Shown in pieces: positions 17,998 through 27,993 of a DNA stretch of 64,000 nucleotides. Both the position numbers and the translations under genes were made by a program. This stretch comes from Desulfobacterales bacterium (GTDB lineage: Bacteria; Desulfobacterota; Desulfobacteria; Desulfobacterales; UBA11574), in contig JAJDND010000080.1 of assembly GCA_022340885.1 (NCBI GenBank), positions 1-64,000 of the forward strand, given 5' to 3'. The first letter of the stretch is position 1; every line of letters begins with the position of its first letter. The notes beneath the pieces are model-generated. The model did not search any database and was not told where the DNA came from. It saw only the letters and a list, made by a program, of their open reading frames with translations.

Positions 17998-19505
17998 AAC
18001 CCCAAGATTTCCCAAAGGAAATAAAACCCTTTATACTTCCGAGCCACGACAGTGATTTGATGTATCGATGCCTTGGATGCGGCCACTGGTTCGGCATTAA
18101 TAAATTATTGTACACCTGCCCGGATTGCGGACAGGTGCTTTTGATTTATGACAACAATTTTGAGCAGCTAAAAAAAACGCCTGCAGATGTATGGCGAAAA
18201 ACCTTTGATTATCGAAAGATGCTAACGATCCCGGCGATCGAGGGGATATATCTTTATCATGAATTCATCGGACCAGTGATTCCGCTGGACAGCATTGTAT
18301 ATTTGGGAGAAGGTCATACCCCAGTTGTTGAAGCAAACCTGTTTTTGCAAAAAAAAGCGGGTCTCAAATTCTATTTTAAAAATGACGGTCAAAATCCCTC
18401 CGCTTCCTTTAAAGACCGGGGAATGGCCAGTGCGTTGAGCTACATCAACTATTTGGTTCAAGAAGGTCATATTTCAGATGTATTGGCCGTATGTGCCTCC
18501 ACCGGAGACACTTCTGCTTCCGCTGCCTTATATGCCGCCTTTTTGCAGCCGAAGGTCAAATCAGCGGTACTGCTTCCCCACAAAAAAGTAACGCCTCAGC
18601 AACTTGCGCAACCTTTGGGAAGCGGGGCATCTGTGTTTGAGATCCCGGGTGTTTTTGATGACTGTATGAAAGTGGTTGAAGCGCTCTCCGAAAATTATAA
18701 TGTCGCACTGCTCAATTCTAAAAATGCATGGCGGATACTGGGACAGGAGTCTTATTCATATGAGATTGCGCAGGCGTTCGAATATGACATGGAAAATCGG
18801 GTGGTCGTTGTCCCCATTGGCAATGCGGGAAATATTACCGCTGTAATGAGCGGGTTTTTAAAATTTTATGAAACCGGCATCATCACCTGTTTGCCAAAAA
18901 TCCTGGGGGTTCAATCGGAGCATGCCAACCCGGTCTACCGGTATTATCTTGAGCCGGATGCAGCAAAACGAAAATTTACGCCCGTCGTTGTCAAACCCAG
19001 TGTTGCGCAAGCAGCGATGATTGGAAACCCGGTTTCAATGCCGAGGGTGATCCACTTGGTTGACTTGTATAACCGCATGTCCGGGAAGCAGAATGTTTTC
19101 TTTATTGAAGTCACCGAACAATCGATTATGGACTGGGAGCTTTTGGCCAACAGAAACGGACATATTGCATGCACGCACGGTGGTGAATCTCTTGCAGGTT
19201 TGGTTGCGGCCCGAAAACAAAAAATTGTCGAGGAAAAAGATATCGCCGTGGTTGATTCGACGGCCCATGCTATCAAGTTTTCAGGGTTTCAGGAAAAATA
19301 TTTTGAGAACAATTTTGAAGCGGAATTCGAAGTTTCTCCGGATCCTGCATTGATCAACGCGCCATTTTATGTTCATCCAGAGGGCTTGGCCAAGGTTCCT
19401 TCACCGGGCAAACCGCTGGATGGCGAAGATTTCGATCGGTTCGTAAACGAGACATCCAGGGATATCGCAAAACGTCTGGGGCTTAAAAAGGTTTTTAAGG
19501 CATGA
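17994..19505 (+). CDS. thrC: Threonine synthase
   Basis: A 503-residue PLP enzyme that makes threonine from O-phosphohomoserine. It has an N-terminal zinc-ribbon-like segment (CLGCGHWF and CPDCG, residues ~24-45), then the PLP Lys in [13 protein letters not shown] near 139 and the phosphate-binding PIGNAGN near 275. The length matches the longer, class I-like form. It overlaps serS by 4 bases (ATGA) and the next gene likewise, so this is tight translational coupling. Confidence 0.92.
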   Translation: MKPQDFPKEIKPFILPSHDSDLMYRCLGCGHWFGINKLLYTCPDCGQVLLIYDNNFEQLKKTPADVWRKTFDYRKMLTIPAIEGIYLYHEFIGPVIPLDSIVYLGEGHTPVVEANLFLQKKAGLKFYFKNDGQNPSASFKDRGMASALSYINYLVQEGHISDVLAVCASTGDTSASAALYAAFLQPKVKSAVLLPHKKVTPQQLAQPLGSGASVFEIPGVFDDCMKVVEALSENYNVALLNSKNAWRILGQESYSYEIAQAFEYDMENRVVVVPIGNAGNITAVMSGFLKFYETGIITCLPKILGVQSEHANPVYRYYLEPDAAKRKFTPVVVKPSVAQAAMIGNPVSMPRVIHLVDLYNRMSGKQNVFFIEVTEQSIMDWELLANRNGHIACTHGGESLAGLVAARKQKIVEEKDIAVVDSTAHAIKFSGFQEKYFENNFEAEFEVSPDPALINAPFYVHPEGLAKVPSPGKPLDGEDFDRFVNETSRDIAKRLGLKKVFKA

Positions 19506-21289
19506 AAACGCGAAGGTCATTTCGGGCATTTATTTTTTTTATATGGATCACTTTGATATTTTTAATGGCCTGTTCCCCGGCTTCCGCGGCATTTTACTAT
19601 AAGAGCTACGTGGTGCGGTACGACCGCGGGTGGAATATATTGTGCGAACCGTATATCGTCCAAAAAGACGACTGGGTTTTCAAACTCTTTCGACAAAAAG
19701 GCGAAATTTCCCACAGCGATTTTCCGGAATTTTTGAGGATATTTGCACGATTAAATCCACACATACAAAACATAGACCACATCCGACCCGGCCAGCACAT
19801 CCTCATTCCCTTGAAGAAAGTCGATGAAGACATCCTTTCAGAGGAATCTTCAGGCGTTGTTACGATTCCATATTTCAGCGCCAAAGACTTACCTGAAACA
19901 AACCCAAAAGAGGCAACAAGCTATCGCATTAAAAGCGGAGATTGCGTATCGGTCCTGATAGCCAATAGATATGGAAAATACGGCACGGAATCCTATCAGG
20001 CCGGCGAAGAATTGTTCAGAAAACTGAATCCGCAAATTAAAAATCTGAATCTTATTTATGCCGGGCAAAAGATCCGATTACCGAACCCGCATACAGACAT
20101 CCCCTCCCCGTCGCGGTCTTCCGACGACAGTGCCGTACCCCATGAAACTCCGGCAAGTGAGGGCAGCGTCGCGGTATCCGATACAAAAACATCACCGGCT
20201 TCCGTGCAGAAAGTCGGCGAGAAACCGACGGATTCTACGCTGTCCGATGTTGCATCGATATTGGATGCAGAGCTTTTTAATAAAGGTGACTATTACCTTC
20301 CCAGACACGGGCAGGAAGATTTTAAGATTGATCTTTCCCGGACCCCCTTCATAAAGCTTGATAACGACACACGAATCTTTTTTTTCAAGAACGATGATAA
20401 TCCGGAACCCGCGATGAAAACGATCAAAACCTTTTGGAAAGATGCGCGCGTCGTAACCATCGCTCCCGGTGATTCAACGGGAAAGATTTTAGCAGCGGTT
20501 TTTGGAAAATTTGAATCGGGCGTTTTAAAACGCAGGCTTAATTTTTCGGATCATGGCGTGGATGTTGAGGTCCGGGGAAAATGGATCATAGAAAAATCCC
20601 GTGCAATGGGAGAACCTGAACGGTACCTTTGCATCAGCCTTATTCATAATGGTGAAGAACAAACACCAGAGCCCATCGTTCGGTATCTGGATCAAAACAA
20701 CATCGTCATCAAAGATATCATCATGGGCAAAAACCACGGCCCACCGAAAGAAAAGGCCTTCCCGCTCATCAATGTCGGCGGGCCTCTGGACGTCGTGGTC
20801 AATGCCGATCGCAAGACATTTGTAAAGAATCTTCTCGTTGCCGTGGGATGTCGATATATACCCGATAAGCCGATCACATTTCAATATGCGGGTGTCCAAA
20901 TCCAAGGGGCGTCAAATCTGGTTTCCGGCAAAGACGGAAAGACATTTTTAATCGATTTCGGAGATTTTTACGGGGATGCGGTTCAGGCCATCGAAAAGAG
21001 CGGCTATTCCATTATACAGATAAAAGACAATGACACTTTAGACGATATCATACAAAAGCTATTCAGCGCCATGAATGTTTCCTATACAAAAAATCCCGCG
21101 TTTTTGGCAGCAAAAAGACCTGCTGCCGATAATACAAAACTGACCATCCAGGGTTTTTTAACGGAGCACCAGGATACACCGGCAACGTTGATCTCGCTTG
21201 CACCGCTAAATCACGAGGTCATTCGATATTTGACCGATAACAATATCAGAATCATTCGAATCAAATTTCAAGGGAAAAAAAATGAGTAG
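19502..21289 (+). CDS. LysM-domain envelope protein
   Basis: A 595-residue exported protein with a signal peptide (residues ~1-30, with MACSPASAAF at the end). Two LysM modules follow: one around 40-100 (INPHIQ-type sequence LNPHIQNIDHIRPGQ) and one around 143-195 (YRIKSGD to YAGQKIRLP). They should bind peptidoglycan glycan chains. The C-terminal ~350 residues are a domain I do not recognise. It overlaps thrC (4 bases) and the TPR gene (8 bases). The proximity to the pil cluster hints at a role in envelope assembly, but nothing proves it. Confidence 0.7.
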   Translation: MKTRRSFRAFIFFIWITLIFLMACSPASAAFYYKSYVVRYDRGWNILCEPYIVQKDDWVFKLFRQKGEISHSDFPEFLRIFARLNPHIQNIDHIRPGQHILIPLKKVDEDILSEESSGVVTIPYFSAKDLPETNPKEATSYRIKSGDCVSVLIANRYGKYGTESYQAGEELFRKLNPQIKNLNLIYAGQKIRLPNPHTDIPSPSRSSDDSAVPHETPASEGSVAVSDTKTSPASVQKVGEKPTDSTLSDVASILDAELFNKGDYYLPRHGQEDFKIDLSRTPFIKLDNDTRIFFFKNDDNPEPAMKTIKTFWKDARVVTIAPGDSTGKILAAVFGKFESGVLKRRLNFSDHGVDVEVRGKWIIEKSRAMGEPERYLCISLIHNGEEQTPEPIVRYLDQNNIVIKDIIMGKNHGPPKEKAFPLINVGGPLDVVVNADRKTFVKNLLVAVGCRYIPDKPITFQYAGVQIQGASNLVSGKDGKTFLIDFGDFYGDAVQAIEKSGYSIIQIKDNDTLDDIIQKLFSAMNVSYTKNPAFLAAKRPAADNTKLTIQGFLTEHQDTPATLISLAPLNHEVIRYLTDNNIRIIRIKFQGKKNE

Positions 21290-22049
21290 ACATTTGTTGG
21301 CGCGGGCTATTTTAGTCGTTGCGCTGTTGGGCATTTGGTCGTGTGCGCCGAATCTCGCGGTTCAAAAAAAACAGGAAGAGGCTTCCAGAAATCTCGGGGA
21401 AGCATATTATCAGCGCGGAAATTATACTGCGGCGTTGAGAGAGTTTCTAAAGGCCGAGTCCCTTTACGCGGACGATCCTTTTCTTCAAAACGATCTCGGG
21501 CTGGCTTATAAAGCCAAAAAACAACCGGATCTTGCCATCAAGCATTTTAACAAGGCCCTTAAGCTCAAGCCGGATTATGCACCGGCTATAAATAATTTGG
21601 GGACGGCCTATCTTGAAAAAGGCGACTGGGATACCGCCATAACGTATTTCAAATCGGTTTCAAAAAACCTGCTCTACACCACGCCACATTTGCCCCTGGC
21701 CAATCTGGGATGGGCGTACTACAATAAAAAAGAATATCATCTTGCGGTAAAATACTACCGTGAAGCCCTTGATTTAAAACCTAAATTTATCGTCGCCATG
21801 CGCGGTCTCGGCCTGACGTATATGGCCATGGGAAAGCTCGATGCCGCTGCCGAAATACTCGAAAGCGCCGTGAAGGATTATCCGGATGCCGACCTTTTAT
21901 ATATAGATCTCGGCAAGCTCTACACTGAATCAGGCGAAGAAGAAAAAGCGCTGGCAGCCTATCAAAAAGTGATCGAACTCGCACCCGGCAGTGAATTGGC
22001 CGCAAAGGCGAGCCAGGCGATTCAAGACATAAAAAGGTACCGTTATTGA
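21282..22049 (+). CDS. TPR lipoprotein, PilF-like
   Basis: A 255-residue protein with a signal peptide and probable lipobox Cys near residue 21 (LGIWSC), followed by about six tetratricopeptide repeats (e.g. YYQRGNYTAALREF, NNLGTAYLEKGDWDTAI). TPR lipoproteins of this kind (PilF/PilW) are pilotins for the PilQ secretin. Here pilQ is the convergent neighbour, with the two stops overlapping by 7 bases, which supports a pilotin role. That role is inference; generic TPR scaffolding is possible. Confidence 0.75.
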   Translation: MSRHLLARAILVVALLGIWSCAPNLAVQKKQEEASRNLGEAYYQRGNYTAALREFLKAESLYADDPFLQNDLGLAYKAKKQPDLAIKHFNKALKLKPDYAPAINNLGTAYLEKGDWDTAITYFKSVSKNLLYTTPHLPLANLGWAYYNKKEYHLAVKYYREALDLKPKFIVAMRGLGLTYMAMGKLDAAAEILESAVKDYPDADLLYIDLGKLYTESGEEEKALAAYQKVIELAPGSELAAKASQAIQDIKRYRY

Positions 22050-24364
22050 CCGGCGCCAGCAGGTGAGTGCGAACTGACAAGATCGGCCTGTTGGAGCTGA
22101 ACCACCCTGGGTGTGATAAATATCAACAGTTCATCGGTCTGGTTTTCTTTGGAGTCTGTTTTAAAGAGCCAACCGAGAACCGGGATTTTTCTTAAATACG
22201 GAAGCCCTTTTTCGTTTAAATCCTTCCTTGTTTTTCGAATTCCGCCGATCACAATGGTATCGCCGTCATTCACCAGCAGTTCGGTGTAGGCTTCCTTGGT
22301 GGTGAAGGATATCTGATTATTGATAACAGCGCCGATTTCGTTGTTTTTGACAACGACTTTCATGGTTACCCGGTCATCGGGGGTAATATGGGGTGTCACT
22401 TCCAGTTCAAGGGCGATGTCTTTGAACTCGGTGGTGGTATTTCCGTCCGCATCCAGCTTGTTGTACGGATAGGCCAAACCCTGTTTGATTTTGGCCGGTT
22501 TGTTGTCGAGGGTTAAGATTTTCGGAGCGGAAATGATTTTGACGTTTCCTTCGGATTCCGATGCTGACAGCTTTGCATCGATGATCTTGAATGTATTCCC
22601 CGCCACCCGCGAAAATGAAATTCCGATGGCGCCGAGGCTGCTGGACGGCGGGTTTGTTGCACTCATATCATATCCCAGGGTTCCTCCCAAACTGCCATCT
22701 GTTCGGGTTCCGGTGATTGACCATTGGGTGCCGATTTCCCTGGAAAAGGTATCCGTGGCTTCAACGATCCGGGCTTCGATCATGACCTGGGGTGTCACCT
22801 TGTCGATCTTTTTGACGATTTGCTTGGCTTCCCTAATTTTTTCCGGAATGTCCGTTATGATAATTTGGTTGTTTCGGGCATCGACGGTGACATTGCCCCG
22901 TCCTTTGGTCACGGTGATATGGGGTAACACGTCACTTTTTGCGTTGGCATAATTGATGGGTATGTATGCCGTTGTCATCGGTTCAAGGGTTTTTTTCTGT
23001 TGTTCCAGCTTTTGCTTTGCGGCGAGGGTCGCCTGTCTTTCCTCTTGTTCGGCTCTTAGTGTTTTAAGGGTGGCGATTCGGATGATATCGCCTTCGTAAA
23101 CCATTCCGAGTCCATTCATTCTCAAAACCAGATCAAGCACTTGATCCCATGGAACCGGCTTTTCAAAGCTTAACGTCACTTTTCCGGTTACGTCTTTGTC
23201 GATGGCGAAGTTCTTTCCGCTGACATCCATTAAAATACGAAATACGTTTTTGATGTCTGTTTCGTAAAAATTGAGAGCGATTTTTTCGCCGGAAAATTTT
23301 CCGGTTTTGACAAACATTTTTTTCTGTTCAACGGTTTCCGCCCCTTCTAAGGGCTTTGCTTCTGTAATCGTCCGGGACAGCACTTTTTCCCATGGCGGAA
23401 GGTTGGCTTTATCTAAAGGTTTTGGCGGAATCGTGGATGCGGCAAAATGGAACAGGATCAGATTGTCGGTATGTTCGATATAATATGGGACCGACTGTCG
23501 GAGCTCGATAATAAATCCCGCCTTGTCCTTCATGGCGGATGTCTGAAACGGTATGATTCGGTTGATGGCGCTTCGAAAGCGCGTTGTGATCAAGGGCCGC
23601 TGCCGGTAATCTGGAAGCTTTGAATGATAAAGATAAAGCAACAATTTTTTGTCATTGATTTTTTCAAGTTTGTATTTTGCGGGAATGGTGGTTCCGATAA
23701 TAATGGTCGATTTACCGCCTTTTTCGCTGGAAAAGTCAATACGGTTCACCCACCCCGATTTATCGCCGCCGGCCTGTAATTGAGAGGACGCGGTGGGTGA
23801 TGATTTGACCGGCAAGCTCTTATTTTCGGAAGAAACCGACGACGTTGGATTGCTTTGCATTTTGGCACTTGAGTTTTGGGCAATTTTCAGTGCCGGTTGG
23901 TCAACATCGGGTTTTTTAAAAGATACAACAAGGCCCTCATCGTTGCGATTCACTTCATACGAAACATCTTTTTTCAATAAAATTTCGACACGGCTGGTCT
24001 CTTTTTTGGTTTTTAATGCGGATGTATGAATTGAAGCGATAATATCACTTTCAGGACGATAGTTTTCGTCGATGTCACCAATGGCTGTTTCGGGGAAATA
24101 GAGCATCACACCCGGCGGAGATGGCTGCTTGACGGACGTATAGGTCAGCATTTGATTCCCGCTGATCCGCACGACGCTTGCATTCGGATCCTCGCTCGTG
24201 CTGATTTGGGTGATAAGTTTTGGCTGGGAAGATTCAACAGCAGGTTCCTTAACTTCTTTAACGGACTTGGTGTTGGATGCGCACCCGGTAAACATGAGCA
24301 ACAGTATCACCCCAAAAAGCGTGACGGCGTTCATTTTTAACAGTGTATTGATCTTACGATTCAT
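22043..24364 (-). CDS. pilQ: Type IV pilus secretin PilQ
   Basis: A 773-residue outer-membrane secretin that forms the exit pore for type IV pili. After a lipoprotein-like signal (FTGCAS near 28) come AMIN-type domains, an STN/N0 domain (~360-430), an N1 domain (~470-540) and the C-terminal secretin barrel with IKQGLAYPY, VNDGDTIVIGG and RKIPVLGWLFK. It is the last gene of the xre-pilMNOPQ operon. Two bases separate its ATG from the pilP stop. Confidence 0.95.
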   Translation of the reverse strand: MNRKINTLLKMNAVTLFGVILLLMFTGCASNTKSVKEVKEPAVESSQPKLITQISTSEDPNASVVRISGNQMLTYTSVKQPSPPGVMLYFPETAIGDIDENYRPESDIIASIHTSALKTKKETSRVEILLKKDVSYEVNRNDEGLVVSFKKPDVDQPALKIAQNSSAKMQSNPTSSVSSENKSLPVKSSPTASSQLQAGGDKSGWVNRIDFSSEKGGKSTIIIGTTIPAKYKLEKINDKKLLLYLYHSKLPDYRQRPLITTRFRSAINRIIPFQTSAMKDKAGFIIELRQSVPYYIEHTDNLILFHFAASTIPPKPLDKANLPPWEKVLSRTITEAKPLEGAETVEQKKMFVKTGKFSGEKIALNFYETDIKNVFRILMDVSGKNFAIDKDVTGKVTLSFEKPVPWDQVLDLVLRMNGLGMVYEGDIIRIATLKTLRAEQEERQATLAAKQKLEQQKKTLEPMTTAYIPINYANAKSDVLPHITVTKGRGNVTVDARNNQIIITDIPEKIREAKQIVKKIDKVTPQVMIEARIVEATDTFSREIGTQWSITGTRTDGSLGGTLGYDMSATNPPSSSLGAIGISFSRVAGNTFKIIDAKLSASESEGNVKIISAPKILTLDNKPAKIKQGLAYPYNKLDADGNTTTEFKDIALELEVTPHITPDDRVTMKVVVKNNEIGAVINNQISFTTKEAYTELLVNDGDTIVIGGIRKTRKDLNEKGLPYLRKIPVLGWLFKTDSKENQTDELLIFITPRVVQLQQADLVSSHSPAGAGQ

Positions 24365-24365
24365 A

Positions 24366-24974
24366 CTATTCTCCAGGAGGTTTCTGAAGTTTAAGTGTTT
24401 TCTTTATGGTGACAGCTTTGCCGTAAATATCTTCGCTCTTTTCTTCGATAATGATCCTGTCATCTAATATACGTTCGACTTTACCGGATTGTGTTCCGAT
24501 ATAGGTCCCTTTTTTAACAATATATCCTTTCCCCGACGCTTCCTGGACCAAAGCACGGTTTCCGCTCGGTGCGCGTATGATGCCCACGAGCGTCAACTGG
24601 CTGAGATTCAGCTTTTCAAGCGGTGTAAGGGGTTTTCGTCGCTTTATTTTCGTTTTTGAGGTAACCGAGACGTTTTCTTTTTTGAAAAGGGGTTCAAAAG
24701 GATCCAGCTGCCCTTCGGGATTATATAAGGGGATCGTTTCAAATGGCTGCGCATTGACCGACACTGAAGCTTTGGCGGCTTGTTTTGAAAGATCGGCTCT
24801 TTTTTGTAGTTTGGGTACAGGGGGTTTTATGGGGGCTTTTTTTTCTGCAGTGGTGATTTTTTTTGTAATTTGTTTTGAGGCTGTTGGGGGTTCGGATTTT
24901 TTGCATCCGCCCATCAAAAGCAATGATAAGATAATACAAAGGATGCCGCGGCTAAATATAAGATGTTTATTCAT
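24366..24974 (-). CDS. pilP: Type IV pilus lipoprotein PilP
   Basis: An inner-membrane lipoprotein that links PilNO to PilQ. I prefer the ATG at 24974 because it places a short lipoprotein signal with lipobox LLMGGC directly at the N-terminus. An upstream ATG at 25007 adds 11 residues and cannot be excluded; neither has a strong ribosome site. A Pro/Lys-rich linker precedes the conserved beta domain (LTLVGIIRAPSGNRALVQ to EDIYGKAVTI). About 202 residues, normal for PilP. Confidence 0.88.
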   Translation of the reverse strand: MNKHLIFSRGILCIILSLLLMGGCKKSEPPTASKQITKKITTAEKKAPIKPPVPKLQKRADLSKQAAKASVSVNAQPFETIPLYNPEGQLDPFEPLFKKENVSVTSKTKIKRRKPLTPLEKLNLSQLTLVGIIRAPSGNRALVQEASGKGYIVKKGTYIGTQSGKVERILDDRIIIEEKSEDIYGKAVTIKKTLKLQKPPGE

Positions 24975-25012
24975 GATCCAAGGTTTTGATTGAATGTCTT
25001 TAATCATGAAGC

Positions 25013-25645
25013 TTATTTACGCTTCTTTTGCTTTGTTTGTTTTTTGGGCTTTGCTTCAATGAACCGGTACGTAATGGCTGTACAGGATGTCGTTAATTCT
25101 TCGGCCCCTTTTGCGGCGCGCATTTTGATATCGTCTATATTTACGATTCTGTTCAACCGTGACACTTTATCGAAAAACAGGGCAACATTTTGATAGCTTC
25201 CTTTCACCGTGATCGATACGGGAATTTCAGCATAAAAGTCTTTGTCGCGTTCGGGCAACGGCCTGAACAGTAAAATGTCCAGTCCGGCGTCCCGTCCGGA
25301 TTGTGAAATACTGGACAGTAAAGAGGGAATTTCTTGTTTTTCAGGCAGCTTTTTCGTAACAACTTTAAATTCCAATTTGGCATTTTCCAGTTTTTCCTGA
25401 TACGATTTAAGCTGGCTGGCTTTCTGCTGTGCCACACTCAATTTCTTTTCCAACGAATTGCTTTGCTTCTTCAGCGAATCGATTTGACTGAGTTTCGGTA
25501 AAAAGGAAAAATAAAGGAAAGGCCCCACAAGCAATACAAAGACTCCCAAGCACAATAAAATCCGGTAAAGTTTGGATAGCTTTCCGATCTTATCGGTGGT
25601 TTGAAAAATCCAGTTTGATATTTTTGATGTATCGATTTTATCCAT
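25013..25645 (-). CDS. pilO: Type IV pilus assembly protein PilO
   Basis: A 210-residue bitopic inner-membrane protein: short cytoplasmic N-terminus, membrane helix ~28-48, a periplasmic coiled coil (SLKKQSNSLEKKLSVAQQ), and a ferredoxin-like domain (SSISQSGRDAGLDILLFRPLPE). It pairs with PilN in the alignment complex. The ATG shares its last base with the pilN stop. It ends in a Lys-rich tail. Confidence 0.93.
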   Translation of the reverse strand: MDKIDTSKISNWIFQTTDKIGKLSKLYRILLCLGVFVLLVGPFLYFSFLPKLSQIDSLKKQSNSLEKKLSVAQQKASQLKSYQEKLENAKLEFKVVTKKLPEKQEIPSLLSSISQSGRDAGLDILLFRPLPERDKDFYAEIPVSITVKGSYQNVALFFDKVSRLNRIVNIDDIKMRAAKGAEELTTSCTAITYRFIEAKPKKQTKQKKRK

Positions 25646-26292
25646 TATATCTTGCCCGGTTTTTTGCCGGCATCATTTTTATCCTTTGATTCGTTCAAAG
25701 AAACCCTGTTACATCCGATATCAAAGTTTTTGAGGTTGAGGTGATTGACAATTTGTTGTTTTATGTTTTTTAGGGTCACATTTTGGTATAGTTTGGAATC
25801 TTCCAGCCGGCTCATAAAATCAGCAATGGTTTTATTATCCAAGGCAATCCCGTGGATACTGATATTGTCGCCATTGGCCTCAAAACTGGTGAACCACAAC
25901 CGTTTAACCGGCTTGTTTTCGCTGCTTGCCGATGCTCCTGACGGTGAACCGGGAGTCTTTTCGGCCACTAGTTTCGACATATTTTCAAGAAGCATTACCG
26001 AAGCCCTTCGATTTTTTTCGATGTTCCGGATCACTTCTGTTTTTTGCTTTAATTTTTCGAGGGCCTTTTTTATTTGATCCACTTTTTTGGATTTTGTTTC
26101 AGCCTGGGCCAATAATGTTTTTGTATTTTTTATTTTGGTATTTAGGGTCGTAACTGTATGGGAGAATCGGACATTAATCACAATCAAAATCGCCAAAACC
26201 ACAAAAAACACAAAAAGAAAAACATTGATCTGTCTGAGAATATTTTCTTTTTTCCGTTCTTCACGGTAAGGCAGCAGATTGATTCGTATCAT
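25645..26292 (-). CDS. pilN: Type IV pilus assembly protein PilN
   Basis: A 215-residue bitopic protein. The N-terminal INLLPYREERK motif, which docks onto PilM, is at residues 4-14, followed by a membrane helix (~23-43), a coiled coil and a periplasmic domain. Its ATG overlaps the pilM TGA by 4 bases. Confidence 0.93.
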   Translation of the reverse strand: MIRINLLPYREERKKENILRQINVFLFVFFVVLAILIVINVRFSHTVTTLNTKIKNTKTLLAQAETKSKKVDQIKKALEKLKQKTEVIRNIEKNRRASVMLLENMSKLVAEKTPGSPSGASASSENKPVKRLWFTSFEANGDNISIHGIALDNKTIADFMSRLEDSKLYQNVTLKNIKQQIVNHLNLKNFDIGCNRVSLNESKDKNDAGKKPGKI

Positions 26293-27347
26293 TTGTCACC
26301 CAATTTTCGTGTTGCAAGTCCCATACAGATCGCGGATTGAGGACCGATTTTTTCAAGATATGCAGCATCAAACCGCTGGCTGTCGATTTCAATTGCTTGA
26401 AACGGATTAACAACTTCGACTTCGGCGGATGTTTCGGCAGCCAGAAGTTTCCTGAATGCTTTAATTTTGGCTCCGCCACCGCTGAGCACAATCCTGGTTA
26501 TTTGTTCTGCAGGATAGGTCGATAAAAAAAAGTCGAGGGCGCGTTTGATTTCGACACACCAATCCGACACCACAGTTGAAACGATATCTTTTAAATCATC
26601 GGCAGACATTGCATCTGATACGCGACCCAGCTTGATCGCTTCCGATTCCTCAATTGTGCAACCGATGGTGGACGCGATTTTATCATTAATCTGATCGCAT
26701 CCCAAAGAAACATCGCGCATAAATTCGCTGATATTATTTTTTAAAATATTTAAAGAGGTTTTGCTGGCCCCGATGTCTATCAAGGCAATGTTTTCGTTTT
26801 CAGAAGTGGAGTACGACTCAAAAATATTTTGGAGCGCAAAGGCATCGACATCGATGATTCGTGGCCGGAGTTTCGCCGATTGCACGAGATCGATATATTC
26901 GTTAATCATCTCCTTTTTGGCGGCGACCAGAAGCACATTCATCTGATTGGGGTTGTGTTCGCTTTCTCCAAGTATCTGGAAGTCCAGATTAACTTCGCTG
27001 ATGTCGAACGGGATATATTGTTCTGCTTCAAAATGGATGGATTCCTGCAATTCATCTTCCGTCATGGTCTGGACATTGATTTTTTTAACGATAACCGAAT
27101 ACCCGCCTATGGAGATCGCAACATTTTTTTCTTTGAGTTTTGAAGTTTTGAAAAGTTCGCGGATGTAACCGGCTACGGTCTCGGGTTCTTTGATAGAGCC
27201 TTCTTCAATAAGACCGGGTTCAATGTTGACGGTGTTGAAGGTTTTTAGGGCCAATCCGGATTTCCCGTCGATAATTTCGGCGAGTTTTATGGTTCTGGAT
27301 CCGATGTCAAGGCCGGCCGGCCGGCTCTTTTTCGAAAACAAGTTCAT
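26289..27347 (-). CDS. pilM: Type IV pilus assembly protein PilM
   Basis: A 352-residue cytoplasmic actin-like ATPase of the FtsA/PilM fold. It has GLDIGSRTIKLAEI at the N-terminus (phosphate 1), ALIDIGASKTSLNI (phosphate 2) and VLSGGGAKIKAF (adenosine motif). It binds the PilN N-terminus and anchors the assembly platform. Five bases separate it from the upstream HTH gene. Confidence 0.95.
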   Translation of the reverse strand: MNLFSKKSRPAGLDIGSRTIKLAEIIDGKSGLALKTFNTVNIEPGLIEEGSIKEPETVAGYIRELFKTSKLKEKNVAISIGGYSVIVKKINVQTMTEDELQESIHFEAEQYIPFDISEVNLDFQILGESEHNPNQMNVLLVAAKKEMINEYIDLVQSAKLRPRIIDVDAFALQNIFESYSTSENENIALIDIGASKTSLNILKNNISEFMRDVSLGCDQINDKIASTIGCTIEESEAIKLGRVSDAMSADDLKDIVSTVVSDWCVEIKRALDFFLSTYPAEQITRIVLSGGGAKIKAFRKLLAAETSAEVEVVNPFQAIEIDSQRFDAAYLEKIGPQSAICMGLATRKLGDK

Positions 27348-27352
27348 TCGTT

Positions 27353-27550
27353 TTAATCACCAAAAATCTTGTTCTTGTCAGCAAGATCGAACCCGAGCGC
27401 CAGAATTATTTTTCGCTGAGTTTCCAGGCGGCAGGGCATTCCTTTTTCAATGCGCGCAATCGTGATAGGAGACACGTTGGCTTTTCTTGCAAGTTCGGTT
27501 TTGCTCATCAGCAAAGACTCTCTGATTTTTTTCAGGCGGTTGCCTTTCAT
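27353..27550 (-). CDS. Small XRE-family HTH protein leading the pil operon
   Basis: A 65-residue single-domain Cro/C1-type HTH protein: LRESLLMSKTELARKANVSP is its helix 2-turn-helix 3 region (partly quoted), followed by TIARIEKGMPCR. It starts with ATG at 27550 and ends 5 bases before pilM, so it is most likely the first gene of the pilMNOPQ transcript. It probably regulates its own operon. A perfect 18-bp palindrome about 180 bases upstream is the best candidate operator. Confidence 0.8.
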   Translation of the reverse strand: MKGNRLKKIRESLLMSKTELARKANVSPITIARIEKGMPCRLETQRKIILALGFDLADKNKIFGD

Positions 27551-27729
27551 CCAGAATCCTTATTTATCCCGCAGGCAGAAATACCGTTATCATCAATGAA
27601 TGAATAAAGAAAGCGTTATTTACAGTGTGATTGCTATTGTACCTTATATTATCAACGAGCTCAAGAGTTTTATGCATAATTATAGACAAATTTTAATTAA
27701 TTACTTTATTTGGTAATATTTCTAATAAA

Positions 27730-27747
27730 AATACCATATATGGTATT
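27730..27747. promoter_or_regulatory. Perfect 18-bp palindrome, candidate XRE operator
   Basis: AATACCATATATGGTATT is its own reverse complement. A related half, TTTGGTAATATTT, lies about 20 bases to its left. It is placed to control the xre-pil operon, or the divergent sensor kinase, or both. Confidence 0.55.
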
Positions 27748-27859
27748 GTATGATCAACGGTTCCATAAGCACCAAAAAATAAATCCACCGCGACTTTTCG
27801 CTAACGCCCTCTACCGCTGAAATGGAGCATTCCGGTGCCCGTGAAAATAAAGCATTACC

Positions 27860-27889
27860 TTGACTTTAAATGCCGATTTAACGTATATG
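27860..27889 (+). promoter_or_regulatory. Candidate sigma-70 promoter for the sensor kinase operon
   Basis: TTGACT (27860-27865) and TATATG (27884-27889) with an 18-base spacer, about 105 bases before the kinase ATG. Confidence 0.4.
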
Positions 27890-27993
27890 ATTAAAGGTCA
27901 ATCGCTTAATTTCAATTTGTTATTCGTTTTACTTTTGGGATGAACGATATATACCCTATCGGCATCACCCCATCGGAACTTTAACCGAAGTTT

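Larger units (their letters stand above)
27551..27993. other. Divergent control region, xre-pil operon / sensor kinase
   Basis: This 443-base AT-rich stretch separates the xre-pil operon (reverse) from the sensor-kinase operon (forward). It holds the palindrome at 27730-27747 and a candidate sigma-70 promoter at 27860-27889; both are listed separately. No coding sequence is convincing. Confidence 0.5.
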
